A DNA stretch of 64,000 nt from the NCBI RefSeq assembly GCF_014642655.1, contig NZ_BMIR01000008.1:62001-126000 (forward strand), written 5' to 3'. Under the pieces are notes generated by a model, which ran no database searches, had not been told where the DNA came from, and saw only the letters and a program-made list of their open reading frames with translations. Shown here piece by piece: positions 42,206-50,782 of this stretch (position 1 is its first letter; every line of letters starts with the position of its first letter). The position numbers and the translations under genes were made by a program. Origin of the DNA: Pullulanibacillus camelliae (lineage in GTDB: Bacteria; Bacillota; Bacilli; Bacillales; Sporolactobacillaceae).

Positions 42206-42355
42206 AGAAAACATGGCTTGCACCACTTCGCTGGTACTCCTGATGTGATTTTTGCAAATCACACACTTAGGTTGTCGTCAAGGTTTAGTGGCGAAAGTCA
42301 AAGCCCGCCTTATACTCTCTTCCTTAATGAGCGCCAGCGAAGCTATAAATTTTGA
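42206..42355 (-). repeat. Interspersed repeat family A, full-length copy 2 (inverted)
   Basis: The reverse complement of this stretch aligns end to end with 2808-2957. It contains the perfect palindrome GTGATTT-TTGC-AAATCAC (42245-42262), the motif GTACTCCTGATG (reverse of CATCAGGAGTAC) and TATACTCTCTTCC. Confidence 0.75.
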
Positions 42356-42399
42356 TAGTCTAAAAACAGGCTGGGACAGAAGTCTTCAGCTCATAGAGA

Positions 42400-42444
42400 A
42401 GCCGAACGCATTCACCATTTTGAAGGGATGCGTTCGGCTTTTTG
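42400..42444 (+). terminator. Orphan strong hairpin with T-tract
   Basis: A 12-bp perfect stem AGCCGAACGCAT / ATGCGTTCGGCT is followed by TTTT. It is preceded by GGCTGGGACAGAAGTC, a motif I recall from intergenic repeats of several Firmicutes. No gene lies directly upstream. Confidence 0.6.
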
Positions 42445-42454
42445 AGTGAGTTGT

Positions 42455-42600
42455 GAAGCGCTTCGTCGAAACACTTCGCTTTCCACGAGCACGACCTCAG
42501 GTGTAAATCAGGGGTCCTTGAAAAGTGGGCTTTACTTTTTGGGAGGGGGGTGATGTGCCAGCTTCGGCGTTCGATACATTTAGCCAAAGTTCTTTAAGGA
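42455..42600 (-). repeat. Interspersed repeat family B, copy 2 (inverted)
   Basis: Reading the minus strand gives ATCGAACGCCGAAG, CCCAAAAAGTAAAGCCCA, AAGGACCCC and GTGGAAAGCGAAG in the same order as 17099-17245. Confidence 0.65.
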
Positions 42601-42715
42601 TTCCCAAGTATTTATGCCCAAGCATCCCTTGTTGCTGTGTCTGCTAGCCTTGCTTCGTCGTCAGCTTCCTCGGAACTACGCGTCTTTTTACTCTAGAAGT
42701 TACCCTCGTCCTGTT
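42600..42715 (+). repeat. Interspersed repeat family C, copy 2
   Basis: Begins CCCAAGTATTTATG and contains GCTTCGTCGTCAGCTTCC and CTCGGAAC, aligned to 27917-28030. The following 42716-42888 has no gene I recognise. Confidence 0.6.
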
Positions 42716-42888
42716 CCGTAGCCGTCTCCACGTTTTGACTAGCTTTTCCGGGTTCCTTGGCCACTTTTAACCTCTTATCGCCTGGTATTAGGGCGATCTC
42801 TTTTCGTTGTGTCTCACCCTCAAAAAAGCTTATGCCGCTCTATCGTGAAGAGGTCGGACGTTCATCTGATAGTGACTAAAACGTGTTA

Positions 42889-43587
42889 TTAATTGGAATG
42901 GACTATCTGCTGGGTAGCTTTTAACCCAATATTGAAACAGCTGTCAAGAAGACTCAAGCCAGGGACAAATTGTTTGTTTCGATATTGTGGATAGGCTGGA
43001 CTGGTAAAGTTTTGATAGGCTAAAATAAGGCCACTTGAAGTAAAACGCTCTGGGTTTTGATAGTTGGCACCGCCCATGCCGCTTAAATAACGGTGACCCC
43101 CTACTTTTTTGACTAGATCGATTAGTAGCTCCGTTGATTCTTTAGTGCTGCCAATTTGAGATTGAAAACGAATGTCGCAAGAGATTTCTAGCAATTCCGC
43201 AATGGCTTGAATCGCATGGCTGTTCAATTCACTTAAATGTTCTGTGGGGAAAAATAACAGCGGCTCGAGCCATTCCATTGTTTCCTCAAAAAATGGTGTT
43301 TTTTTATAATTCAGTGTCAAGGTATTGGCCAGCTTTTGTCGCCATTTTTTACGTTCGTCAATCTTCACGGCGTTGATGCGCCCCTTCGTTTCCCGGACGA
43401 CTGGGCAGGTCATCCATTGAGGTGAGCCTTGCACTAACATTTTTACACGATTGACGTAACTGCCACCAGTTTTGGGGATCGCGACATCATCCAAGAGTAT
43501 AAACGTATCTGATGCCGCCATTTTGTGAAAATACCCAAGCCAAGGAAAGAAGTTCGGTTGATGAATACCTACAGTTTTTTCAGTCAT
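42889..43587 (-). CDS. WbqC-like protein
   Basis: 232-aa protein of the WbqC family, found in O-antigen, capsule and surface-glycan clusters; the biochemical role is not settled. The signature is at the N-terminus: VGIHQPNFFPWLGYFHKM, then FILLDDVAIPKTGGSYVNR and WMTCPVV. It is last in a five-gene minus-strand operon and overlaps the upstream acetyltransferase by ATGA. The family signature is confident; its substrate here is unknown. Confidence 0.85.
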   Translation of the reverse strand: MTEKTVGIHQPNFFPWLGYFHKMAASDTFILLDDVAIPKTGGSYVNRVKMLVQGSPQWMTCPVVRETKGRINAVKIDERKKWRQKLANTLTLNYKKTPFFEETMEWLEPLLFFPTEHLSELNSHAIQAIAELLEISCDIRFQSQIGSTKESTELLIDLVKKVGGHRYLSGMGGANYQNPERFTSSGLILAYQNFTSPAYPQYRNKQFVPGLSLLDSCFNIGLKATQQIVHSN

Positions 43588-44048
43588 GGCTGATCCGTGC
43601 CTTGCCCCATTGATTGGTGCTCGCGTTTCATAAAATGGTATTCAGAGCGATCATCAAGAGTGATAAAGCCAAGACGTTCATATAAATGCTTTGCACGATT
43701 GCTTTCGTGTACTTTTAACGAAATATCTCGATAGGGTGCCGAGCTGAGGCGACGGAGAAAGGCCCTAAATAGCTGAGTTCCGTAGCCTTTCCCACGCACC
43801 TCGGGAGCCATCATGAATTTATGAATATGAACGGTTAGCTGTGAATGATCAACGGAAGCGATGATGTAGCCTCTTAATTGTCCTTGCTCCTCTAAAGCGA
43901 GGGAATACGCCCACTTGCCTTCACGATCCTGAAGAAAATGACTCTCTTCCCAATAATCAAGCGCCTGGTCATTCTTAATGCGTATAAAGTCCGCAAGATG
44001 CTGTTTTAAATACTCCTGATCGATGGGAATAAATTTGAATACGGGCAT
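43584..44048 (-). CDS. GNAT family N-acetyltransferase
   Basis: 154-aa single-domain GNAT protein. The acetyl-CoA-binding motif A is MMAPEVRGKGYGTQLFRAFL (about residues 87-106). The C-terminal LKVHESNRAKHLYERLGF is also typical. GAGGTGATAA precedes the ATG. Given its place among glycan genes it may acetylate an amino sugar, but the sequence alone does not show the substrate. Confidence 0.8.
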   Translation of the reverse strand: MPVFKFIPIDQEYLKQHLADFIRIKNDQALDYWEESHFLQDREGKWAYSLALEEQGQLRGYIIASVDHSQLTVHIHKFMMAPEVRGKGYGTQLFRAFLRRLSSAPYRDISLKVHESNRAKHLYERLGFITLDDRSEYHFMKREHQSMGQGTDQP

Positions 44049-44096
44049 GGTTTTATCACCTCAAATTTCAGTTGATATTAACGCTTTAAACTCTGT

Positions 44097-45455
44097 TCAC
44101 TTATTTTTATTTCTAAATTGTTGATTTTCCCGTTTTAGCTGTTGATTCTCTTTCCTTAAGCGTTCAAGTTCTTGGATATAGCGAAAGTTTTTTTCTGCCT
44201 TAAGTTGATTGATGATCGCCAGCATCTCGTTATATTGTTCATTCTCACCCTGATTTCGCTTAGGATTAAGGAGTCTATTTTTAATGACCTGAAATTGTCT
44301 TGCCCGTTGAATGATCGTGTTCATATTCCTGGTTAATTGGTCATACTTAAAGGCTTTGTCCGTAAGCTCGGTAAAATGATGCTGAAAATAATTGATGTCA
44401 TCAAAATTATTAGGCGGCGTTTTTTCTGGGCTTTTCAAAACCTGTTCATAGAGAGAAATCAGCTGAGCCGTTACTTTTTTGATATCATGGACCTCTTCAA
44501 CAAACGCTCTCCCTTGTATAGATAATGCCTTTCTTTTCTTGAAATCCTTGACGAGTTCTTCGATCTTATCTTCTAAGGTATTTAAATTAACCTTTTCAAA
44601 AGGCAGTTGTGGCGTGAAGGCATCATAAAGATCTTCACGAATATAGACGAGTACGGGCTTACCTAATGCCATACATTCAACGGAAAGCACGCCATACCAT
44701 CCAGCTACCATTCCATCGATGATCAAATCCGCTCGTCTGTATAGCTCTGTTGCTTCCTCGTGGGAGATCCCACTGATTTCTTTATAGTCAAATTGTACTC
44801 CCTTTTTCTTTAAGCGGTTGAGAGCCTGTCTGATAAATTCCGTGCCCTTAGCTGTAGGAATGGATGGAGCGTGGACGATGAGCGGGCGTTTAGTAGGTTT
44901 GACGCCAATGAACGGCCATTCCTCAAGTCTGATCACGCGTGGAATAATTTGTGCCTCTGGCATATAGGTCTGCATTTCAGGATCTTGGACGATGAATTGA
45001 TCGACATAATGCTTTAAGAAATTGATATATTTTTTTTGCACCTGTTCATCGATGACATTTTTAAAGCCGTAACGAAACATACTGAATGGATCATGCTGCA
45101 AATGTTCAGATTCAAAGCGCAGATCATTTCCCGTGAAGCGATAAATGACTTTCTTGCCACGATTTTTAATAAAGGGTAGATCAAAACCCGTAAATCTTTC
45201 ATAAAGCCGGTGAAAAAAAAGCGTACGAAACCAAAAATGGTAAATATCATAATCATCTTCCAAACAATCTCGCAGGGTCTTTAGTTGCACCGCGGTTTTA
45301 TCTGCACTTGTGAGCTGAATGACCTGATCAGTGTCGTAGTGATAGTTATGGTTGTTATACTGAATTAAATGGGCGTCAACCCCTTGATTGCGGAGCTCTT
45401 TTATCAGCTCAATCGGTTGACCGGAAATGTTGACGGGGCTCATCAGGACTTTCAT
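44097..45455 (-). CDS. GT-B glycosyltransferase with C-terminal coiled coil
   Basis: 452-aa protein starting MKVLMSPVNISGQPIELIKEL. The central part resembles group 1 (GT4-like) glycosyltransferases: HAPSIPTAKGTEFIRQAL, then DLIIDGMVAGWYGVLSVECMALGKPV for nucleotide-sugar binding. The last 100 residues are highly charged with a heptad-like coiled coil (ELERLRKENQQLKRENQQ) at the very end, which may drive oligomerisation. It overlaps the upstream deacetylase gene by ATGA. Donor and acceptor are unknown. Confidence 0.78.
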   Translation of the reverse strand: MKVLMSPVNISGQPIELIKELRNQGVDAHLIQYNNHNYHYDTDQVIQLTSADKTAVQLKTLRDCLEDDYDIYHFWFRTLFFHRLYERFTGFDLPFIKNRGKKVIYRFTGNDLRFESEHLQHDPFSMFRYGFKNVIDEQVQKKYINFLKHYVDQFIVQDPEMQTYMPEAQIIPRVIRLEEWPFIGVKPTKRPLIVHAPSIPTAKGTEFIRQALNRLKKKGVQFDYKEISGISHEEATELYRRADLIIDGMVAGWYGVLSVECMALGKPVLVYIREDLYDAFTPQLPFEKVNLNTLEDKIEELVKDFKKRKALSIQGRAFVEEVHDIKKVTAQLISLYEQVLKSPEKTPPNNFDDINYFQHHFTELTDKAFKYDQLTRNMNTIIQRARQFQVIKNRLLNPKRNQGENEQYNEMLAIINQLKAEKNFRYIQELERLRKENQQLKRENQQFRNKNK

Positions 45456-46225
45456 GATTGTGCCTCCTTTCGTGGTATTGTCAGACCAAAGGGTTCCATG
45501 ACTTCCAGTGGAAACTTGGCTAGAACAGCTTCAAAATCACTCCGCATGTCTTTGAGTTGTTCTTGAACGATTTCCGTCAGTGATTCTTCGAAGGTTAATG
45601 GCTCATCGCTCCACCATATAGGATGAATCAATACCTGTAGTCTTTGCGGTGCCTCTTGTTCAATCAATTGTTCAAGACTCATTTGCCGCCATCTTTTGCG
45701 AGAATCAGAGATATAGGAGATATCCTTAAAGAACGGTTGACTGTAGGCATTGATTAATGGCGTGACATCTAAATTCGCTTGTAAAAGTCTTTCTGAAGGC
45801 CGATGAAATGAAAAATAATGAATCGGTGTTTTTAGAATAGCGGCAAGAAACTCAGCATCGTGAATAATTTGGGCTTTGAGCTCCTCTTCACTAGTGCCTT
45901 CGGTGAGGGAGTCATCGAAATGTAAGCCAAATTGGTGTCCATAGGAATGGATGGTACGAAGCAAGCTCTGTGACTTTAGGCTTAAAGGATTATAGAATCC
46001 AGAATGAATCAAGATAAAGAATGTAGACGTGATGCCCAATTCATGCTCGAGTTTAGCCATTTTGACGGCCTTTTCTAAAGAAAAATCAATATCATGACGA
46101 AGGATGACCGCTTTATCCTGGGGCTGCACTTGATTCATTTTAAGAAAATCAATAAAATGATAGCCTTGCTTTTTCATCCGCTTTAGGATGCTTCGATACT
46201 GCTCATAGGTAAAAGGGATACTCAA
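45452..46225 (-). CDS. NodB-like polysaccharide deacetylase-type protein
   Basis: 257-aa protein with the metal-site pattern of the polysaccharide deacetylase superfamily: RHDID at about residues 44-48 and HSYGHQFGLH further on. Start is TTG at 46225, 7 bases after AAGGAGG. There is no signal peptide, so it probably acts in the cytoplasm on a lipid-linked or nucleotide sugar, as proposed for similar O-antigen cluster proteins. The substrate is inference. Confidence 0.72.
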   Translation of the reverse strand: MSIPFTYEQYRSILKRMKKQGYHFIDFLKMNQVQPQDKAVILRHDIDFSLEKAVKMAKLEHELGITSTFFILIHSGFYNPLSLKSQSLLRTIHSYGHQFGLHFDDSLTEGTSEEELKAQIIHDAEFLAAILKTPIHYFSFHRPSERLLQANLDVTPLINAYSQPFFKDISYISDSRKRWRQMSLEQLIEQEAPQRLQVLIHPIWWSDEPLTFEESLTEIVQEQLKDMRSDFEAVLAKFPLEVMEPFGLTIPRKEAQS

Positions 46226-46294
46226 ATATAAAGCCTCCTTTCTAAAAATAGGAAAGTGAAATAAAAGTTTGAGAGAAGCGATCTTTTAAAGAGG

Positions 46295-46330
46295 AGGTGA
46301 GTCATTCTCATTTGCTAGAATGACTCACCT
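46295..46330. promoter_or_regulatory. 14-bp perfect inverted repeat within the minus-strand operon
   Basis: AGGTGAGTCATTCT and AGAATGACTCACCT form a perfect stem with an 8-nt loop. It lies between the SQD1-like gene and the deacetylase gene. On the plus strand it is followed by a T-rich run, on the minus strand it is not. It could be a partial terminator, a processing site or an operator. Confidence 0.6.
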
Positions 46331-46354
46331 TTCCTTTTTATAACTTGTAAATAT

Positions 46355-47503
46355 CTAGTGATTGAGCATAGCGTGCTGATAGTTTTTAATCGTTTCTTTA
46401 TATGGAGCAAGGGTTTTGATGGTTTGATCAATCGTTTCCTGAAGGGATTGTGGCTCCTTTTTTAATAGCTGTTTAGAAAAGCCACTTAACTCCATTTTCA
46501 TCTGATGCTCTTCTTTTTCTACACGTGGATTGGGAATATGAGAGAGCTGTACGGATAGCCCTCTATCGCTACATGCCTTTTGAACGGCTTGACCTAAATC
46601 CACTGGACTTACCAGCAGTGATGCTTGATTAAAGACTTCAAAGGCTTTGGCTTTGTTCAATTTTACGGCATTCACAATAGAAATAACGGCATCCTCTAAA
46701 GGGATCATTGGTTTCTTTTGTTCCCCTTTTCCATAGATAGTAATGGGGACGTTAGCCAAGGCTTGGGCACAAAAGCGATTGGGCACGACACCAAAATAAA
46801 AATCAAAATCAAAGCGATTGGCTAGGGCTTCATCCTGCTTCGTCTCTTCTGTATCTGTACCAAAGATAATCGAAGTGCGAATATCAGTGATGGGAAGTTT
46901 CCATAAATGATGCGCGACGTATAAATTATTAATATCGTTGGCACGGCTCATGTGATACCACGATGTTGCCATACCAGGATAGGGAATTCTTTCTAAGCCG
47001 TTGTCACCTTGAAGTGTTAAAAAGCCTTCAGGAATAGTAAATTCAGGAGTACCATAGACCCCAGTGGTTGTCGTAACGATCAAATGAGTGTCTTCAAGGC
47101 CGATTTCATGCATCCCCCACAATAAATTTCTCAGCATGCTGTTGTTGTTTTCTTGTGTGAAAGCTGCTGTCTTACCATTAATGTGGGAATAAGGAGCCGA
47201 TGGTTGCGCGGCAAGATGAATGATTGTATCTGGCTTGAATTGTTGTAAAAGTTGATAAACAAAATCTTGATCAGCCAAATCTCCTTCAATAAAATGCAAA
47301 TGATGAAGACCAAGGCGTTTTACAGCTTCCATGCGTTTTTCCATGGTTTCTACTGGAATAGCACTGACACTTCCTACTGTATCCACCCATTGTCTTCGGC
47401 TGAAATTATCTACGCCAATAATCTGTTCTTCTGGAAATGCTTTTCCTAATTTTAAGAATGCTGGCCATCCTAAATAGCCATCAGCGCCTGTGAGTAAAAT
47501 CAT
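46355..47503 (-). CDS. SQD1-like nucleotide-sugar SDR with altered active site
   Basis: 382-aa NAD-dependent epimerase/dehydratase family protein. Its closest recognisable relatives are UDP-sulfoquinovose synthases: TGADGYLGWP, QPSAPYS, TGVYGTP, LANRFDFDFYFG, VPNRFC, YGKGEQ and IPNPRVEKEEH all match SQD1 positions. The catalytic Tyr183 is kept. The SDR Lys is Arg187 (YHMSR), and the residue matching the SQD1 active-site Glu is Val149. The first gene of the minus-strand operon; AGGTGG precedes the ATG. CATATATTA upstream weakly resembles a mother-cell sigma -10. Confidence 0.8.
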   Translation of the reverse strand: MILLTGADGYLGWPAFLKLGKAFPEEQIIGVDNFSRRQWVDTVGSVSAIPVETMEKRMEAVKRLGLHHLHFIEGDLADQDFVYQLLQQFKPDTIIHLAAQPSAPYSHINGKTAAFTQENNNSMLRNLLWGMHEIGLEDTHLIVTTTTGVYGTPEFTIPEGFLTLQGDNGLERIPYPGMATSWYHMSRANDINNLYVAHHLWKLPITDIRTSIIFGTDTEETKQDEALANRFDFDFYFGVVPNRFCAQALANVPITIYGKGEQKKPMIPLEDAVISIVNAVKLNKAKAFEVFNQASLLVSPVDLGQAVQKACSDRGLSVQLSHIPNPRVEKEEHQMKMELSGFSKQLLKKEPQSLQETIDQTIKTLAPYKETIKNYQHAMLNH

Positions 47504-47671
47504 AAGTCAACCACCTTTATAAAAATAATGCAGAACCATTGTTGGTAATATATGAAGCCTCATTTAAGTTTGCTACTTCCTTCCCCCGGAATAGTCACTC
47601 AACCAAATTTCTCTTCTTGCCCATTCATTTAATGATGCTGTGAATAGGTTACTAGAGAGGAGGGGTTAGAA

Positions 47672-48592
47672 ATGATCTTAGTGACTGGTGCAGCTGGCTA
47701 TATTGGCTCCTTCTTCATCCATTATTTGAAGAAGAAAAATAAGCATATCCAGCTAAGAGCAGTTGATAGCTTTGAAGGGGGTCAACTGCAAAGGGTAGGT
47801 GACGTTCCGGTAGAAAAGGTGGATTTGACAAATCGAGAGGAAGTAGAGCCTCTCATGAAAGATATTACAGTCGTCGTCCATTGTGCGGCGATGAGTGCCA
47901 TACCGGATTGTGAAACTTATAGTCAGCGCGCAATATTAACCAATGTGTTAACGGTATACAACCTTTTAGAAGAGGGATCGAAGCACAAGCTAAAGAAAAT
48001 CATCTTTCCATCATCCTTTGCAGTATATGCCCCAAATCAAGCACACATTTCAGAGCAGTCCCAGGTCTCCCCTTATAATTTTTATGGTCACTTGAAGCAA
48101 TGGGGAGAACAACTGATCTTGGCCTATCACAAACAGGCAAATATAGATTATGTTATTTTTCGGCAAACCAACGTATGTGGCAAGGGGTTGGTGGAAAAGG
48201 GAACGGTACTGCAGCTGATGTGTCAAGCCATCAAAAAGGACAAACCACTGACTGTTTTTGGCAGTGGTAAGCAGATGCGCAATTTTATTCATATTAATGA
48301 TGTTGTGCGCTATTATGAGGAGGCTTTAACTTCTCATACAGGAATCTACAATCTTGGTGGGCCGGAATCCCTTTCAATCAAGGATTTGGCTCATCGTATG
48401 ACTTGGGTTGCCAAAAAACAGTTAAATAAGGAGGTGGAGGTCGTCTTTCAGCCTTCAGATCGAGAAGGAAAAGAGTTAACGACCCCCAACTTTTTTTGTG
48501 ATATTTCCAAGCTAACAAAGGATTTCAGAAGAGCGCCATCCTATGGTGTAAATGAGATGATTGGCGATATGCTTTTGGATCAAAAGCGTTGA
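47672..48592 (+). CDS. NAD-dependent sugar epimerase/dehydratase (SDR)
   Basis: 306-aa extended SDR. Cofactor motif VTGAAGYIGSFF at the N-terminus, HCAAMSAIPD, PSSFAVYAP, and the catalytic Y-GHL-K pair. The C-terminal part has FGSGKQMRNFIHINDVV, typical of nucleotide-sugar epimerases. GAGAGGAGGGG precedes the ATG. It is transcribed divergently from the SQD1-like gene, and its end overlaps the converging dehydrogenase gene by 13 bp. The exact reaction cannot be told. Confidence 0.82.
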   Translation: MILVTGAAGYIGSFFIHYLKKKNKHIQLRAVDSFEGGQLQRVGDVPVEKVDLTNREEVEPLMKDITVVVHCAAMSAIPDCETYSQRAILTNVLTVYNLLEEGSKHKLKKIIFPSSFAVYAPNQAHISEQSQVSPYNFYGHLKQWGEQLILAYHKQANIDYVIFRQTNVCGKGLVEKGTVLQLMCQAIKKDKPLTVFGSGKQMRNFIHINDVVRYYEEALTSHTGIYNLGGPESLSIKDLAHRMTWVAKKQLNKEVEVVFQPSDREGKELTTPNFFCDISKLTKDFRRAPSYGVNEMIGDMLLDQKR

Positions 48593-49541
48593 GTCCGAAT
48601 GGCTTTCATAATGGTGTCAATGAGTGCCATAACCTCACGGCCATCTTTTTCGTTAATTTCAGGGCGTTCTCCCGATTGAATCGCCTTGATAAAACCTTGC
48701 ATTTCTTCTCTTAATGCGTTGTTTTGATCGATTTTTATGATTTGGCGATCAACAGCATAAGTATTTTTATTTTGGCGCGATAAGATTTCTATTTCATTAT
48801 TTAAAAGATCTGCATTTAAGGTCCGCTCTTTCTCAATGATTTGGATACGTCGCTCGTGATGAGCACCTGAGCGATTACTTGAGAGTTGAGCTAAGATGCC
48901 ATTACTCAGGGTCGACATGACACAGACGTTATCCAATAATGGTGGAATGAGCAGATGTCGGTCTGTGACAGCATTGGCAGTCAGCGTTTTAATGGAAGTG
49001 CTGAGCTGTTGGCTGATATGAAGAAGCAGATCGAGATCATGCACCATGACGGCGAGAATGATGTCAACGTCGACCTTTTTCCTTAATGGGATATGCCTCT
49101 TAAAGGCAATAGAAACAATGTCTTCCCATTGCACCTGCTGGATGAGTGCTTGATAGACGGGATTAAAACGCTCGACATGACCGATTTGAACTTGCACTGG
49201 GTGCTGCTTCACAAGCGCCTCAATTTCAAGCGCCTCTTCCAAGCTGTGTGTAAAAGGTTTTTCAACAAATACATGGGTATCAGCCAATATCACCTTTTTG
49301 GTCAATTCAAAATGCTGGGTGGTTGGACAGTCACAACAATCATATCCACGTGATCAATCAAGTCTTCAGCTGATGTAAAGAAGGGCACATGATAGTCCTG
49401 ACTGATTTTCATGCCGTGTTCCTGGATGACATCGTGAATGCCTACCATTTCTACGTGATCCATGGCGACTAAATGTCTGAGATGATTTTGGCCCATAAAT
49501 CCTGTACCAATAAGGCCAACTTTTATAGGGGAAGCTGTCAT
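48580..49541 (-). pseudogene. Gfo/Idh/MocA oxidoreductase, split by a one-base frameshift
   Basis: The N-terminal piece (MTASPIKVGLIGTGFMGQNH, ATG at 49541 after AGGAG) runs into a stop at about 49302. The C-terminal piece continues in another frame with THVFVEKPFTHSLEEA and HVERFNP. Inserting one C in the run at about 49325-49327 restores VTVPTTQHFELTKK, the canonical junction of the family. The repaired protein would be about 320 aa. It could be a real inactivation, a sequencing error or programmed slippage. Relatives oxidise C3 of nucleotide sugars ahead of a DegT aminotransferase. Confidence 0.82.
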
Positions 49542-49624
49542 CACATTCACTCCTGTATGCGTTAAAATACTGGGCATTATACTCTTCTATATGTATATAA
49601 AAAAATGAGAAAGGGGTGCGCTTT

Positions 49625-50731
49625 TTGGGAATATTGATTCCTTTGATGGATATCAAGCGACAACAAGAGAAGTTAAAAAATGAATTAGACGAGGCGATCA
49701 AGCGTGTTATGATGTGTGGAGAATTTATTGCAGGTCAAGAAAATCAGCGTTTTGAGGAGAAGATGCAGCAGGCGACATCCACCAAATATGCAATAGGTGT
49801 TAATAGTGGTACTGATGCCTTAATTCTCTCTTTAAAAGCTGCCGGCATTGGCCCAGGAGATGAAGTGATAACGACGCCTTACACATTTTTTGCTACAGTA
49901 GAAGCCATTCTCCAAGTAGGGGCTCGGCCTGTTTTTGTCGATATCGATCCATCGTCTTATTTAATGGAAGTCAGCCAGCTTGAAGCGGCAGTGACCTCAA
50001 AGACAAAAGCCATCATTCCCGTCCATCTCTTTGGTTTACCCGTGAACTTGGCCGAGATTCGCCGGCTGAGTGAGCTATATGACCTTGTGGTGATTCAAGA
50101 TAGTTGTCAAGCGGCTGGTGCGACCTTTCAAGGGCGTCCTGTTGAGACATGGGGAGATTTAAGCTGCTTATCGTTCTATCCAACGAAAAATTTAGGAGGC
50201 TGTGGGGATGGTGGCATGATTTTGACCAATAATGCGGCTTACGCCAAAACCATTCGCTTATTGAAAACACATGGGACTTATAAAAAATATCATCATTCAG
50301 CGGTGGGCTATAATAGTCGTTTAGATGAAATACAAGCAGCTATTCTTTCGGTAAAATTGGATCATTTAAAGACATGGAATGCTGAAAGACAGCGTAATGC
50401 TCAGCAGTTTATCCGTGAATTAGCAGGACTGCCTCTACAGCTTCCTCCACAATTTAATGACCGAGAGCATGTGTATCATTTATTTGTTGTCAAAACGGAG
50501 CGGGCGGAAGCACTTAAAGCCTACTTACAAAAATATGGGATAGGGACAGGAATTTATTATCCACTGGCACTTCACCAACAAAAGGCTTTAGAAAATCAAC
50601 AGAGTCATATCGTCTTACCTCAGGCTGAGGCTGTGGCAGGACAGACGATTGCATTTCCGATCTTTCCCGAGCTTACCGATAATGAAAAAGCCTACATTGT
50701 AGATAAGGTCAGAGAATTTTTTTCTCATTAA
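49625..50731 (+). CDS. DegT/DnrJ/EryC1/StrS family sugar aminotransferase
   Basis: PLP-dependent enzyme that converts a keto nucleotide sugar to an amino sugar. GVNSGTDALILSLKAAGIGPGDEVI, DSCQAAGA and the PLP Lys188 in YPTKNLGGCGDGG are present; no residue of the core is missing. The TTG at 49625, 8 bases after GGGG, is my preferred start; GTG 49616 or TTG 49634 are possible. Product is about 368 aa. Divergent from the Gfo/Idh gene and followed by the acyltransferase. Confidence 0.88.
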   Translation: MGILIPLMDIKRQQEKLKNELDEAIKRVMMCGEFIAGQENQRFEEKMQQATSTKYAIGVNSGTDALILSLKAAGIGPGDEVITTPYTFFATVEAILQVGARPVFVDIDPSSYLMEVSQLEAAVTSKTKAIIPVHLFGLPVNLAEIRRLSELYDLVVIQDSCQAAGATFQGRPVETWGDLSCLSFYPTKNLGGCGDGGMILTNNAAYAKTIRLLKTHGTYKKYHHSAVGYNSRLDEIQAAILSVKLDHLKTWNAERQRNAQQFIRELAGLPLQLPPQFNDREHVYHLFVVKTERAEALKAYLQKYGIGTGIYYPLALHQQKALENQQSHIVLPQAEAVAGQTIAFPIFPELTDNEKAYIVDKVREFFSH

Positions 50732-50782
50732 AGAGAAGAAGCATGAGTTGATTAAAAAAGCTTTGTAGGGAGGGAATACGTG

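Noticed and set aside
46355-47503. Naming the gene as UDP-sulfoquinovose synthase (sqdB)
   Set aside because: Overall similarity fits, but two active-site positions differ and no sulfolipid glycosyltransferase gene is adjacent.
49302-49577. Two separate genes for the oxidoreductase pieces
   Set aside because: The short N-terminal piece ends inside the conserved cofactor-binding core, and the two pieces join at the family consensus with a single base change.
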